Part shown: positions 16,997 to 25,598 of the stretch, in pieces
How the letters are laid out: the number at the start of each line of letters is the position of its first letter
Position numbering within the stretch: position 1 is the first letter of the stretch
Source: Nocardia iowensis
GTDB taxonomy: Bacteria > Actinomycetota > Actinomycetes > Mycobacteriales > Mycobacteriaceae
Assembly (NCBI RefSeq): GCF_019222765.1
Contig: NZ_CP078145.1
Coordinates: forward strand, 1,302,001-1,366,000
Direction of reading: 5' to 3'
DNA: 64,000 nucleotides
Notes under the pieces: generated by a model
Seen by the model: the letters and a program-made list of their open reading frames with translations, nothing else
What the model was told of the DNA's origin: nothing
The model's database searches: none
Translations under genes and position numbers: made by a program

Positions 16997-18649
16997 TCAG
17001 TGCTGTCGGGGCAGGAGGTGATCGCCGGGTTTGTCGGTGGAGAGGGCGAGGGAGCTGATGTATTGGATTTCGCCCGCTGGGCCGGGGATGGCCGAGGCGA
17101 TCATGTCCGGGCGTTCGAATTCCAGGCCGGTGACGTGGCAGGTCAGCGTCTCGCCGGAGGGGTTGCCGTGCTCGTCGAACATCGGCAGGTCGATGCCGTC
17201 GTCGCTGCGGCGCAGGTAGTACTTGCCCTTGGTGGCGATGGCGGTGAGCGGGGTGGCGACGAACGCGACCACCAGCGCGACGATCGGGGAGTACGGCTTC
17301 AGTAGATCACCGAAGATGCCGAAGAATGTCATGATCGACAGCACCGCCGAGAGGCCGAAGCCGACCAGGCCGACGGGATTGAAGTCGTAGAGCATGCCGC
17401 GCCGGAACTCCGGCTGCTTCGGCGAGATCTTCAGCAGGTACTTGTTGACCGCGATATCCGTTGCCACGGTGACGATCCAGGCGATGCCGCAGTTGGCGTA
17501 GAAGCCCAGAATGTTGTTGAGGAAGTCGAACATGTTGGCTTCCATCAGGATCAGCGCGATCACCAGGTTCACGGCCAGGAAGATCAGCCGACCGGGGTAC
17601 GACTTGGTCACCCGGGTATAGGAATTCGTCCAAGCGAGCGACCCCGAGTACGCATTGGTGACATTGATCTTGATCTGGCTGATCACGACCAGCACGACGG
17701 CCAGCGTCATGGCCAGCCAGCCCGGAACCATATCGCGGTAGATCTCCAGGAACTGGTGCACCGGCTGGTTGGCGATGCCCTGCGCGGCAGGCAGATTCGC
17801 GATCAGATACACGGCAAGGAACAGGCCGACTACCTGCTTGAGCGCGCCGAACACCACCCAGCCGGGGCCGGCCAGCAGCATCCAGGTCCACCACTTGCGC
17901 GCGTTCTCCGGCGTGCGCGGCGGCATGAAGCGCAGGTAATCGATCTGCTCGGCGATCTGCGCGATCAACGACAGGCACACACCGGCGGCCAGCAGGGTGC
18001 CGGAAACGCTTACCCCGGAACCATTTTCGCCGCCGTAGGCGAAGAACGACGACACCGAATCCGGGTGGCGCACCAACAGGAACCCGAACGGCAGCACCAT
18101 CAGCAGCAGCCACAGCGGCGTCGTCCATACCTGCAACTTGGCCAGCGTGTTCATGCCGTAGATGACCAGCGGGAAGATGATCAGCGTCGAGGCGAGATAG
18201 CCGAGCCACAGGGGTATGTTCAGCCCCAATTCCAGCCCCTGGGCCATGATCGACCCTTCCAGCGCGAAGAAGATAAACGTGAACGACGCGAACACCACAT
18301 TGGTGAGCACCGAGCCGTAGTAACCGAAACCGCTACCGCGCGTGATCAAGTCGAGGTCGAGGTTGTAGCGCGCCGCGTAGTAGGCGAGCGGAAATCCGGT
18401 CAGCATGACGACAATCGCGAAGAACCCGATGCCAAGCAGCGCGTTTCCGGTGCCGTGCGCGATGCCGATGTTCGCGCCGATGGCGAAGTCGGCCAGGTAG
18501 GCGATGCCGCCGAGGGCGGAGATCCCGACGACCGCCGGGCTCCATTTCCGGTAGCTCCGTGGCGCGAACCGCAGCGTGTAGTCCTCGAGTGTTTCTTTGG
18601 CTGCGGCGATCCCGTCAGAATTCGACGATCGGGTCTCTAGCTCGACCAC
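16997..18649 (-). CDS. NCS1 family purine/cytosine permease
   Basis: 550 residues with about 12 TM segments and a soluble C-terminal tail of about 60 residues. NCS1 signatures: SALGGIAYLADFAIGANIG, DLDLITRGSGFGYYGSVLTN and QIKINVTNAYSGSLAWTN. Members carry nucleobases, hydantoins, thiamine or similar with H+ or Na+. Somewhat longer than classical CodB (about 420), closer to the actinobacterial permease subgroup. GTG start preceded by AGGAG. Divergent from the beta-oxidation operon with a 395-bp spacer. Substrate unknown. Confidence 0.87.
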   Translation of the reverse strand: MVELETRSSNSDGIAAAKETLEDYTLRFAPRSYRKWSPAVVGISALGGIAYLADFAIGANIGIAHGTGNALLGIGFFAIVVMLTGFPLAYYAARYNLDLDLITRGSGFGYYGSVLTNVVFASFTFIFFALEGSIMAQGLELGLNIPLWLGYLASTLIIFPLVIYGMNTLAKLQVWTTPLWLLLMVLPFGFLLVRHPDSVSSFFAYGGENGSGVSVSGTLLAAGVCLSLIAQIAEQIDYLRFMPPRTPENARKWWTWMLLAGPGWVVFGALKQVVGLFLAVYLIANLPAAQGIANQPVHQFLEIYRDMVPGWLAMTLAVVLVVISQIKINVTNAYSGSLAWTNSYTRVTKSYPGRLIFLAVNLVIALILMEANMFDFLNNILGFYANCGIAWIVTVATDIAVNKYLLKISPKQPEFRRGMLYDFNPVGLVGFGLSAVLSIMTFFGIFGDLLKPYSPIVALVVAFVATPLTAIATKGKYYLRRSDDGIDLPMFDEHGNPSGETLTCHVTGLEFERPDMIASAIPGPAGEIQYISSLALSTDKPGDHLLPRQH

Positions 18650-19044
18650 GTTTTACTCCTCATCCCCGCCTGAACAACAACAACTGTTCGACGGTCGTAC
18701 ACGGTTGTGGACGGGCAATTTCCGAACGATTACGCGGCTGTTACGTCATTACCGGGGGTGAGCCGCGTCACAGCAAAGGATTTCGTTGCGTCCTGGCGTC
18801 CTGGCAACCCGCTGTCTACCAGCGCGAACTGGCGATACATACCCCCTCGGCGGTATGTCTTCGGGTGTCGGCGACGAGCTGGCTATTCGATAGGCGCAAC
18901 CCCGGGTAACGGTGACAACCTTGCGTACTTACATACATCTCTGTATGTTTGTTTCAGGTCGATCCGGACGGATCAGCCACCGCTGCCCGCGCTGCGGACA
19001 GCACCGGCGCGGCGCGCCGGAGCAGGCACTATCTGAGGAGTTCG
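18650..19044. promoter_or_regulatory. Divergent spacer, permease/beta-oxidation operon
   Basis: 395 bp without a gene. Contains ACGCGGCT-N21-AGCCGCGT (18732-18768), ACATACC-N8-GGTATGT (18837-18858) and the TetR-like operator ACATACA-N4-TGTATGT (18931-18948). The second palindrome resembles the operator but with wider spacing and could be a weaker or older copy. GAGGAG at about 19035 is the thiolase ribosome binding site. Confidence 0.5.
18931..18948. promoter_or_regulatory. 18-bp palindromic operator in front of the beta-oxidation operon
   Basis: ACATACA-TCTC-TGTATGT, same arms and N4 spacer as 15013-15030 in the promoter of the TetR gene. It lies 97 bp before the thiolase ATG. Probable binding site of that TetR. 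Confidence 0.75.
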
Positions 19045-20250
19045 ATGGCGAACAAGGTCTACGTCGTCGGCGTCGGCATGACGAAGTTCGAGAAGCCGGG
19101 CCGCCGCAAGAACGAAGACGGCACCGATTGGGACTACCCGGACATGGCTCGGGAGTCGGGGACCAAGGCGCTCGCCGACGCGGGCATCGCCTACGGCCTG
19201 GTGGAACAGGCCTACGTCGGTTACGTCTACGGCGAATCCACCTCCGGCCAGCGCGCGGTCTACGAGCTCGGCATGACCGGCATCCCGGTGGTCAACGTCA
19301 ACAACAACTGTTCCACCGGCTCGACCGCGCTCTACCTTGCGGCACAGTCGATCCGGGGCGGACTGGCCGACTGCGCACTGGCACTCGGCTTCGAGAAGAT
19401 GCAGCCGGGCTCGCTGGGTTCCACCTGGGACGATCGCGAGCAGCCGATGGCCAGGCACATCATGGCGCTCGCCGAGATCTCCGAGGTGCTGTTCCCGGTG
19501 GCACCGTGGATGTTCGGGGCGGCGGGCCGCGAGCACATGAAGCTGTACGGCACCACCGCGGAGCACTTCGCCAAGATCGGCTACAAGAACCACAAGCACT
19601 CGGTGAACAACCCGTATTCGCAGTTCCAGGACGAGTATTCGATGGACGACATCCTCGGCTCGCGGATGATCTACGACCCGCTCACCAAGCTGCAGTGCTC
19701 GCCGACCTCCGACGGTTCCGGCGCGGTCATCCTGGCCAGCGAGGCGTTCGTGGACAAGCACAACCTGGCCGCGCAGGCGGTGGAGATCGTCGGACAGGCA
19801 ATGACCACCGACTTCCAGTCCACCTTCGACAACACCGCCAAGAACCTGGTCGGCTACGACATGACCGTCCAAGCCGCGCAGCAGGTTTACCGGCAGTCCG
19901 GTCTCGGTCCGGAAGACTTCCAGGCCATCGAGCTGCACGACTGCTTCTCGGCCAACGAACTGCTGACCTACGAGGCGCTCGGCCTCTGCGGCGAGGGTGA
20001 AGCCGGAAAGCTGGTCGACGACAACCTGACCACCTACGGCGGCAAGTGGGTGGTGAACCCGTCCGGCGGCCTGATCTCCAAAGGGCATCCGCTCGGCGCG
20101 ACGGGTCTGGCGCAGTGCTCCGAACTCACCTGGCAGCTGCGTGGCACCGCCGACAAGCGGCAGGTCGACAACGTCACCGCCTGCCTGCAGCACAACATCG
20201 GGCTCGGCGGCGCCGCCGTCGTGACCGCCTACCAGCGCGCAGAACGCTGA
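19045..20250 (+). CDS. SCP-x-type thiolase / lipid-transfer protein (3-oxoacyl-CoA thiolase)
   Basis: 401 residues. Nucleophile Cys in [14 protein letters not shown], then [42 protein letters not shown] with the conserved His, and [17 protein letters not shown]. The C-terminus is [12 protein letters not shown] rather than CIGGG, the pattern of peroxisomal sterol carrier protein X thiolase. It should cleave 3-oxoacyl-CoA, typically of branched or sterol side chains. The SCP2 domain of eukaryotic SCP-x is absent. First gene of a five-gene operon; ATG follows GAGGAG. Confidence 0.88.
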   Translation: MANKVYVVGVGMTKFEKPGRRKNEDGTDWDYPDMARESGTKALADAGIAYGLVEQAYVGYVYGESTSGQRAVYELGMTGIPVVNVNNNCSTGSTALYLAAQSIRGGLADCALALGFEKMQPGSLGSTWDDREQPMARHIMALAEISEVLFPVAPWMFGAAGREHMKLYGTTAEHFAKIGYKNHKHSVNNPYSQFQDEYSMDDILGSRMIYDPLTKLQCSPTSDGSGAVILASEAFVDKHNLAAQAVEIVGQAMTTDFQSTFDNTAKNLVGYDMTVQAAQQVYRQSGLGPEDFQAIELHDCFSANELLTYEALGLCGEGEAGKLVDDNLTTYGGKWVVNPSGGLISKGHPLGATGLAQCSELTWQLRGTADKRQVDNVTACLQHNIGLGGAAVVTAYQRAER

Positions 20251-20320
20251 GCTCGCGAAGCGTCATCCAACCCAGCGCTGAGCTCGCGAAGCGTCAATCC
20301 AGCACAGCGCTGAACTCGCA
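20244..20320 (+). repeat. Short tandem repeat, about 31-32 bp unit
   Basis: Three imperfect copies beginning GCTGAGCTCGCGAAGCGTC, at about 20246, 20277 and 20309 (the last degenerate). The first covers the thiolase stop codon; the array fills the spacer to the SRPBCC gene. Unit spacing 31-32 bp. Probably replication slippage; no coding role. Confidence 0.6.
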
Positions 20321-20346
20321 CAACGAAACTCGACGAGGAGTCAATC

Positions 20347-20784
20347 ATGGGACACATCGAAGCCACCAAGGACGTCAACGCCACCCCCGAGGCGCTGTGG
20401 ACGGTCGTCTCCGATCCCAACACCTGGGACAAGTGGTTCACCATCCACGAGCGCTTCATGGAGGAGCCGCCAGCCGTGCTGACCGAGGGCTCGAAGCTGG
20501 TCGCCAAGATCGTCATGCTCGGCATGGCGAACAAGCTGGAGTGGACCGTCGTTTCGGTGCAGCAGCCGACCAAGCTCACCCTCGGCGGCACCGGCATGGC
20601 CGGAGTGAAGACCGAATTCACCTTCGACATCCAGCCCAAGGGCGACGGTGGCAGCACCATCCTGGTGTCCGGTGACTTCGAGGGCGCGCTGATCAAGGGT
20701 GCGCTCGGCAAGGCGGTCGAGAAGGACGGTCTCAAGCAGCTGGACAAGTCCCTCGAGCAGCTCGACGCGCTGGCCTCGGCATGA
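20347..20784 (+). CDS. SRPBCC family lipid-binding protein
   Basis: 145 residues of the START/Bet v1-like (SRPBCC, polyketide cyclase/dehydrase) fold: DVNATPEALWTVVSDPNTWDKWF at the start, TEFTFDIQPKGDGGSTILVSGDF in the middle and a long C-terminal helix. The fold binds hydrophobic ligands. Its place between a thiolase and a hydratase suggests it carries or presents the lipid/acyl-CoA substrate, taking the place of the SCP2 domain of SCP-x. Start ATG has GAGGAG upstream. Confidence 0.8.
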   Translation: MGHIEATKDVNATPEALWTVVSDPNTWDKWFTIHERFMEEPPAVLTEGSKLVAKIVMLGMANKLEWTVVSVQQPTKLTLGGTGMAGVKTEFTFDIQPKGDGGSTILVSGDFEGALIKGALGKAVEKDGLKQLDKSLEQLDALASA

Positions 20785-20821
20785 GAGCCGGGCTCGATGC
20801 TCATGCCGGAGAGGACACAGC

Positions 20822-21700
20822 ATGACTGCGGAGACTACTACGGCACGGCTGGTCGAATTCGACGACGCCGGTCTCGAAATCTGGTGTGACGACGAGCGTT
20901 TCGAGGTCACCGGCGAACGGATCGCCGAATACGCCGCGGCGACCAATGATCCGATCGAGGCGCACCTCGCGGGCAAGGTGGCCTCGCCGGTCTTTGCCAT
21001 CGTCCCGGTCTTCGAGGCCATGATGATGCCGGTGATCGATGTCGCGCCGATGGACATCTTCGGCCGAGTGGTGCACGGCGAGCAGGACTTCCACTTCCAC
21101 CGGGCGATCCGGCCCGGCGACAAGCTGGTCTCGCGGGCCAAGGCGATCGGTTACACCAGCCGGTCCAACGGCACCACCATCACCATCCTCATCGAATGCA
21201 AGACCGAGGAAGGGGAGCTGGTCAACGAGCAGTACCTGACCGCGTTCTTCCGCAATATCGATGCGGGCAAGTCGGTCGGCAGCGCGGCGCCCGCGCACAA
21301 GTTCGACGAGAGCCTGCGGGCACAGGACCCGGTCGCCGTCGTGCCGCAGCACGTCGACGACGACCAAACCTTCCGATACTCACCGGCTTCCGGTGATCCG
21401 GTGCCGCTGCACCTGGACGATCAGGTCGCCAAGGATGCCGGGCTGCCCGGCATCATCGCGCACGGGCTGTGCACCATGGCGTTCGCGTCCTGGGCCGTGC
21501 TCACCGAAGTCGCCGGGTCGGATGTCAACCGGCTCAAGCGGTTTACGGTGCGCTTCGCCAAGATGGTCTTCCCCGGTGACGATCTGGAGACGCGCATCTG
21601 GCGGGTCGGCTCGGCCGACGGTGTCACGACCTACGCCTTCGAAACCGTGCGCGGCGAGGACGTGGTCCTCAGCGACGGACTCGCCGAGATCGCCGATTGA
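20822..21700 (+). CDS. MaoC-like (R)-enoyl-CoA hydratase, double hotdog
   Basis: 292 residues, two hotdog repeats as in MaoC-family hydratase 2. The C-terminal half has SGDPVPLHLDDQVAKDAGLPGIIAHGLCTMAF, the hydratase 2 motif with catalytic Asp and His. It should hydrate trans-2-enoyl-CoA to (R)-3-hydroxyacyl-CoA, matching the (R)-specific dehydrogenase next door. ATG with GGAGAGGA upstream. Confidence 0.88.
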   Translation: MTAETTTARLVEFDDAGLEIWCDDERFEVTGERIAEYAAATNDPIEAHLAGKVASPVFAIVPVFEAMMMPVIDVAPMDIFGRVVHGEQDFHFHRAIRPGDKLVSRAKAIGYTSRSNGTTITILIECKTEEGELVNEQYLTAFFRNIDAGKSVGSAAPAHKFDESLRAQDPVAVVPQHVDDDQTFRYSPASGDPVPLHLDDQVAKDAGLPGIIAHGLCTMAFASWAVLTEVAGSDVNRLKRFTVRFAKMVFPGDDLETRIWRVGSADGVTTYAFETVRGEDVVLSDGLAEIAD

Positions 21701-21779
21701 GCTCAGCCGGGACGTCGTAGCGCGTCGTCCCGGCTCGGGTCGCAATGTTCAGCACAAACGTCAGGAAGAGGAGACATCG

Positions 21780-22658
21780 ATGGGTGCACTCGAAGGCCGG
21801 GTAGCCGTCATCACCGGCGCCGGTCGCGGCATCGGCCGCGAGCACGCCTTGCTGTTCGCGCGGGAGGGCGCGGCCGTGGTCGTCAACGACCTCGGCGGCA
21901 GCAACGAGGGCGAGGGAACCGACACCACCCCCGCCCAAGAGGTTGCCAACGAGATCATCGCGGCGGGCGGCAAAGCGGTCGCCAACACCGCGAACATCGC
22001 CACCTGGGACGGCGCGAAGAACGTGATCGACCAGGCGATCGCCGAGCTCGGCGGGCTCGACATCGTGGTCAACAACGCGGGCATCCTGCGCGATGCGTTC
22101 ATCGCGGGCATGGACGAGGCGCAGTGGGATGCGGTGATCGCCGTGCACCTCAAGGGCCATGCCGCCGTGCTGCACCACGCCGCCGCCTACTGGAAAGACC
22201 AGAGCAAGGCGGGCAACCAGCCGAACGCCGCGGTGATCAATACCGCGTCCGCCTCGGGAACCACCGTGCCGAACGCGGGCCAGGCCAACTACGGCGCGGC
22301 CAAGGCGGGGATTGCCGCGCTCACCCTGGTCGCCGCCGACGAGCTGGCTCGCTACGGCGTGCGGGTCAACGCCATCGCGCCGATCGCGCGCACCCGGCTC
22401 ACCCTGGCCACGCCGGGCATGGGCGCCATGATGGCGGCCGAAGCCGACGAGGTCGCCGATGGTGAATTCGACGCGTTCAGCCCGGCCAATATCTCGCCGC
22501 TGGTGGCCTACCTCGCCTCGGACAAGTGCCCGATCACCGGCAAGGTGTTCGCGGTGCAGGGCGGGGCCATCTCCGAACTGGCCGGTTGGCACGATGTGAA
22601 GACGATCGAGACCGAGGGACCGTGGTTGATCGACGACATCTCCGCACGGTTGCCCTGA
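21780..22658 (+). CDS. SDR 3-hydroxyacyl-CoA dehydrogenase, MFE-2-like
   Basis: 292 residues. NAD(P) motif TGAGRGIGREHA, then NNAGILRD, and the YxxxK motif in NYGAAKAGIAALT; the catalytic Ser is in NTASASG. The early stretch VVVNDLGG followed by an insert resembles the (R)-3-hydroxyacyl-CoA dehydrogenase domain of peroxisomal multifunctional enzyme 2, and bile-acid/sterol SDRs. With MaoC it makes a stand-alone MFE-2 pair. ATG at 21780 follows AGGAAGAGGAG. Confidence 0.87.
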   Translation: MGALEGRVAVITGAGRGIGREHALLFAREGAAVVVNDLGGSNEGEGTDTTPAQEVANEIIAAGGKAVANTANIATWDGAKNVIDQAIAELGGLDIVVNNAGILRDAFIAGMDEAQWDAVIAVHLKGHAAVLHHAAAYWKDQSKAGNQPNAAVINTASASGTTVPNAGQANYGAAKAGIAALTLVAADELARYGVRVNAIAPIARTRLTLATPGMGAMMAAEADEVADGEFDAFSPANISPLVAYLASDKCPITGKVFAVQGGAISELAGWHDVKTIETEGPWLIDDISARLP

Positions 22659-22684
22659 GCTCGCGGAACTGAAGGAGAACAACG

Positions 22685-23947
22685 ATGTTCGAATGGTCCG
22701 AGACCGATGTGCTGATCCGCGATGCCGTGCGGACCTTCATCGACAAGGAAATCCGGCCCAACCTGGATGCGCTGGACAGCGGTGAACTGTCGCCGTACCC
22801 GATCATCCGGAAACTGTTCAGCGAGTTCGGGATCGACGCCATGGGCGGCGAAGCGGTGCAGAAACTGCTCGCCAAGCAGCGGTCAAAAGAGGAGGCGGCC
22901 GCCGCGGGTGAGCCGCTGCCGGAGCGGAAGAAGGAAAAGTCTTCCGGCGGTAGCCCGTTCGCCGGGCAGGAATCGCTGATGGCGGTGCTGATCGGCGAAT
23001 TGTCCGGCGTCTGCATGGGTTTGGTCACCGCGATGGGTGTCAGCATCGGACTCGGCGCCACGACCATCATGTCGCGCGGCACGTTGGCGCAGAAGGAGCG
23101 TTGGCTCGCCGACATCGTGACCATGCAGAAGGTCGCGGCGTGGGCGATCACCGAGCCCGACTCGGGCTCCGACGCGTTCGGCGGCATGAAGACCTACGTC
23201 CGGCGGGACGGCGACGACTACCTGCTGAACGGTCAGAAGACCTTCATCACCAACGGGCCGTTCGCCGATGTGATGATCGTCTACGCCAAGCTCGACGAGG
23301 GCGACGGCGGTGACAAGCGCGAGCGCAAGGTGCTCACCTTCGTCCTCGACAAGGGCATGGAGGGGCTCACCCAGGGCAAGCCGTTCAAGAAGATGGGACT
23401 GCACGCCTCGCCCACCGGTGAACTGTTCTTCGACAATGTCCGCCTCGGCAAGGACCGGCTGCTCGGCGAGACCGAGGAGCACAAGGGCGGCGACGGCAGG
23501 GAGAGCGCCCGCTCCAGCTTCACCGCCGAGCGCGTCGGGGTGGCCTTCATGGCGCTGGGCATCATCAACGAATGTCACCGGCTCTGCCTGGATTACGCCA
23601 AGAATCGCAAGCTCTGGGGCCAGGAGATCGGCCGCTTCCAGCTCGTCCAGCTCAAGCTGGCCAAGATGGAGATCGCGCGAATCAACGTGCAGAACATGGT
23701 GTTCAACACGCTGGAGCGCGGGCGCGCGGGCAAGCCGCCGACACTCGCCGAGGCGTCGGCGATGAAGTTGTACGCGTCCGAGGCGGCCACCGAGGTCGCC
23801 ATGGAGGCGGTGCAGCTGTTCGGCGGCAACGGGTACATGACCGAGTACCGCGTGGAACAGCTTGCGCGCGATGCCAAGTCGTTGATGATCTACGCGGGCA
23901 GCAACGAGATCCAGGTGACCCACATCGCCAAGGGGCTGCTGGCTTAA
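22685..23947 (+). CDS. Acyl-CoA dehydrogenase
   Basis: 420 residues. FAD-binding ITEPDSGSDAFG at about 155-166 and the C-terminal LFGGNGYMTEY at 378-388. The usual catalytic Glu of SCAD/MCAD (YEGT motif) is replaced by Ala404 (IYAGSNEIQ). Glu282 in FTAERVGVAF lies where isovaleryl/long-chain enzymes keep their base, so catalysis probably uses that residue. A charged insert at 62-90 is unlike short SCADs and hints at a branched or bulky acyl substrate. Last gene of the operon; a hairpin follows at 23959. Confidence 0.92.
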   Translation: MFEWSETDVLIRDAVRTFIDKEIRPNLDALDSGELSPYPIIRKLFSEFGIDAMGGEAVQKLLAKQRSKEEAAAAGEPLPERKKEKSSGGSPFAGQESLMAVLIGELSGVCMGLVTAMGVSIGLGATTIMSRGTLAQKERWLADIVTMQKVAAWAITEPDSGSDAFGGMKTYVRRDGDDYLLNGQKTFITNGPFADVMIVYAKLDEGDGGDKRERKVLTFVLDKGMEGLTQGKPFKKMGLHASPTGELFFDNVRLGKDRLLGETEEHKGGDGRESARSSFTAERVGVAFMALGIINECHRLCLDYAKNRKLWGQEIGRFQLVQLKLAKMEIARINVQNMVFNTLERGRAGKPPTLAEASAMKLYASEAATEVAMEAVQLFGGNGYMTEYRVEQLARDAKSLMIYAGSNEIQVTHIAKGLLA

Positions 23948-23958
23948 TCGCATACGGA

Positions 23959-23992
23959 GCCCGGGTGCGCTACAACGGCGTGCGCGCCCGGG
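23959..23992 (+). terminator. Operon terminator after the acyl-CoA dehydrogenase
   Basis: CCCGGGTGCGC (23960-23970) pairs with GCGCGCCCGGG (23982-23992), 11 bp with one G-T, loop of 11. It starts 12 bases after the ACAD stop. Confidence 0.55.
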
Positions 23993-24069
23993 ATCTCCTG
24001 TTCCGCAATCGGAAACGCCGATAGTCCTGCGCACCTGTCACGGTGCCGCTCGCGAAGGGCCACCGGTCG

Positions 24070-24930
24070 ATGATCACCGAAACCACCGCGCGCTACCACG
24101 ACGTCAATACCCGGGTGCTGTCCGTCTCGGGGTCCGGCGGCCCGATTCTGCTGCTGCACGGCTACGCCGACAGCGCCGATACCTGGCGCGGAGTCCTTGC
24201 CGCTCTCGCGGCCGCTGGCCGCACCGCCTTCGCCGTCGACCTCCCCGGCTTCGGCTTGGCCGACCGGCGCGGGCCCGGCTCGATGACGCCGCAGTTCGAC
24301 GCCTTCGTCGATGCGATCATCGCCGAGCACGGCCCGCTGACCCTAGTCGGCAACTCCCTCGGTGCGGCAACCGCACTGCACGCCGCCGCCAGGCATCCGG
24401 CAGGTGAGGTCGCCGCCGTGGTCGCCCTCGACGAGCCGCTGTTGGCGCGGCACTGGCTGGCCCGCGTCGGACGTCTGCGGGAATACCGATTCTTCTTCCG
24501 CCTGGTCGGCCTCCTACCTATTCCGACTTCGCTGGTGCGCTGGGGTGTACGCCGCGCGGCCGCCCTGCTGGTCTACGGCCCCGGCATCGTCGCCGACCCC
24601 GAATTCCTCAGCACCGCAGTCCGTTCCATCCCAGACATGCGTGCCGTCGCGGCACGTGGCCGCGACGCCGTCCGCTACGCCCGTGAACACCCTTCCGGCC
24701 ATATCGATCTCACCATCACCTGCCCCGTCCTCATCGTGCACGGCACCGAGGACCGCATCATTCCCGTATCCGCCGCCCGAGCCCTGCACGCCCTGCTGCC
24801 GGACAGCGAATTGGTCATCCTCCCCGGCGTCGGCCACTGCCCTCAACTGGATGTCCCAGACAAGGTCTGCCAACTACTCCTGCAATTTCCCGACCGAACC
24901 GCCGACCAGCATTCCGACGTCGCCTCCTGA
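24070..24930 (+). CDS. Alpha/beta hydrolase
   Basis: 286 residues from ATG 24070 (GTG 24043 is possible). Oxyanion HGYADS, nucleophile Ser in LVGNSLGAATA, acid in HGTEDRIIP, catalytic His in GVGHCPQL. Broad family of esterases, haloalkane dehalogenase-like and C-C hydrolases, so substrate is open. It follows the beta-oxidation operon after a terminator and may be separate. Confidence 0.85.
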   Translation: MITETTARYHDVNTRVLSVSGSGGPILLLHGYADSADTWRGVLAALAAAGRTAFAVDLPGFGLADRRGPGSMTPQFDAFVDAIIAEHGPLTLVGNSLGAATALHAAARHPAGEVAAVVALDEPLLARHWLARVGRLREYRFFFRLVGLLPIPTSLVRWGVRRAAALLVYGPGIVADPEFLSTAVRSIPDMRAVAARGRDAVRYAREHPSGHIDLTITCPVLIVHGTEDRIIPVSAARALHALLPDSELVILPGVGHCPQLDVPDKVCQLLLQFPDRTADQHSDVAS

Positions 24931-24937
24931 ACCCTGG

Positions 24938-25510
24938 CTAGCCCTCATCCCCTCGAGCACCCGACTGCTGTTTCCTCAGCAGTTCAACCACTACATCGAG
25001 GGTCCTAGAGTTCTGGTTCACGGCTGCTTCCAGCAGAGTCATCCGGCCTTCGAGCTGACCGACCCGCGTTTCGAGCTGGTCGAACCGTGTTTCGAGCCGA
25101 TCGAACCGTGTTTCGAGCTTGTCGATCCGTGCTTCGAGTTGGTCGAACCGTGTTTCGAGCTTGTCGAACCGTGTTTCGAGTTGGTTCACCCGTGCTGCGA
25201 GCTGGCTGAACTGCGCTGGTAGTGGTGCCAGTTCGTTCATCTGGGTGCTCAGCTGATTCACCTGTACCGCAACGTTTTCCAGGATGGATTCCACGCGATC
25301 CAAGCGGTGCCCGTGTTGTCGCTGGGTGGCGATCAGCAGACCGAACTGCCGTCCGGACGTCTTTTCCAGCCGGCGCAGCCGTAGGTCGATGTCGCGAACT
25401 ACGCTGTCCGTTTTCTTGGCCTCCCGGTCCATTCTGCTGGTCAGTTCGTAGAGCCCGTCGACATCGCTGCGAAGTTGGTGCACTGCGCGGTCTACCTGTG
25501 TACTCCCCAT
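24938..25510 (-). CDS. Heptad-repeat coiled-coil protein
   Basis: 190 residues, no signal peptide. A coiled coil of about 20 heptads fills residues 15-170. From about 108 to 160 the sequence is a near-perfect repeat LETRFDQ/K, matching 21-bp DNA repeats at 25047-25203. The N-terminus, STQVDRAVHQL, resembles the coiled-coil paralogues at 59.4-59.9 kb (SAHIDRRVAKLETR). Function unknown; DUF1640-like or scaffold roles are guesses. No clear ribosome binding site before ATG 25510. It converges on the alpha/beta hydrolase gene. Confidence 0.75.
   Translation of the reverse strand: MGSTQVDRAVHQLRSDVDGLYELTSRMDREAKKTDSVVRDIDLRLRRLEKTSGRQFGLLIATQRQHGHRLDRVESILENVAVQVNQLSTQMNELAPLPAQFSQLAARVNQLETRFDKLETRFDQLEARIDKLETRFDRLETRFDQLETRVGQLEGRMTLLEAAVNQNSRTLDVVVELLRKQQSGARGDEG
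25047..25203 (-). repeat. 21-bp tandem repeats encoding heptads
   Basis: Seven to eight copies of a 21-bp unit (core TGTTTCGAGC-N3-TCGAACCG on the plus strand), each coding one LETRFDx heptad. Copies differ by a few bases, mostly synonymous or conservative. In-frame copy number change would only lengthen or shorten the coiled coil. Confidence 0.8.
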
Positions 25511-25598
25511 GCCTCGAAACAGTAGGCGTCCGGGAGACCGCGTTCGAGGCCTCGCGCGGATTTGGGGATAACTTCCTGACCTGTGGATATCCGGTGCC

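Noticed and set aside
18650..18720. Possible riboswitch upstream of the NCS1 permease
   Set aside because: No guanidine, preQ1, TPP or purine aptamer signature could be found in the short leader.
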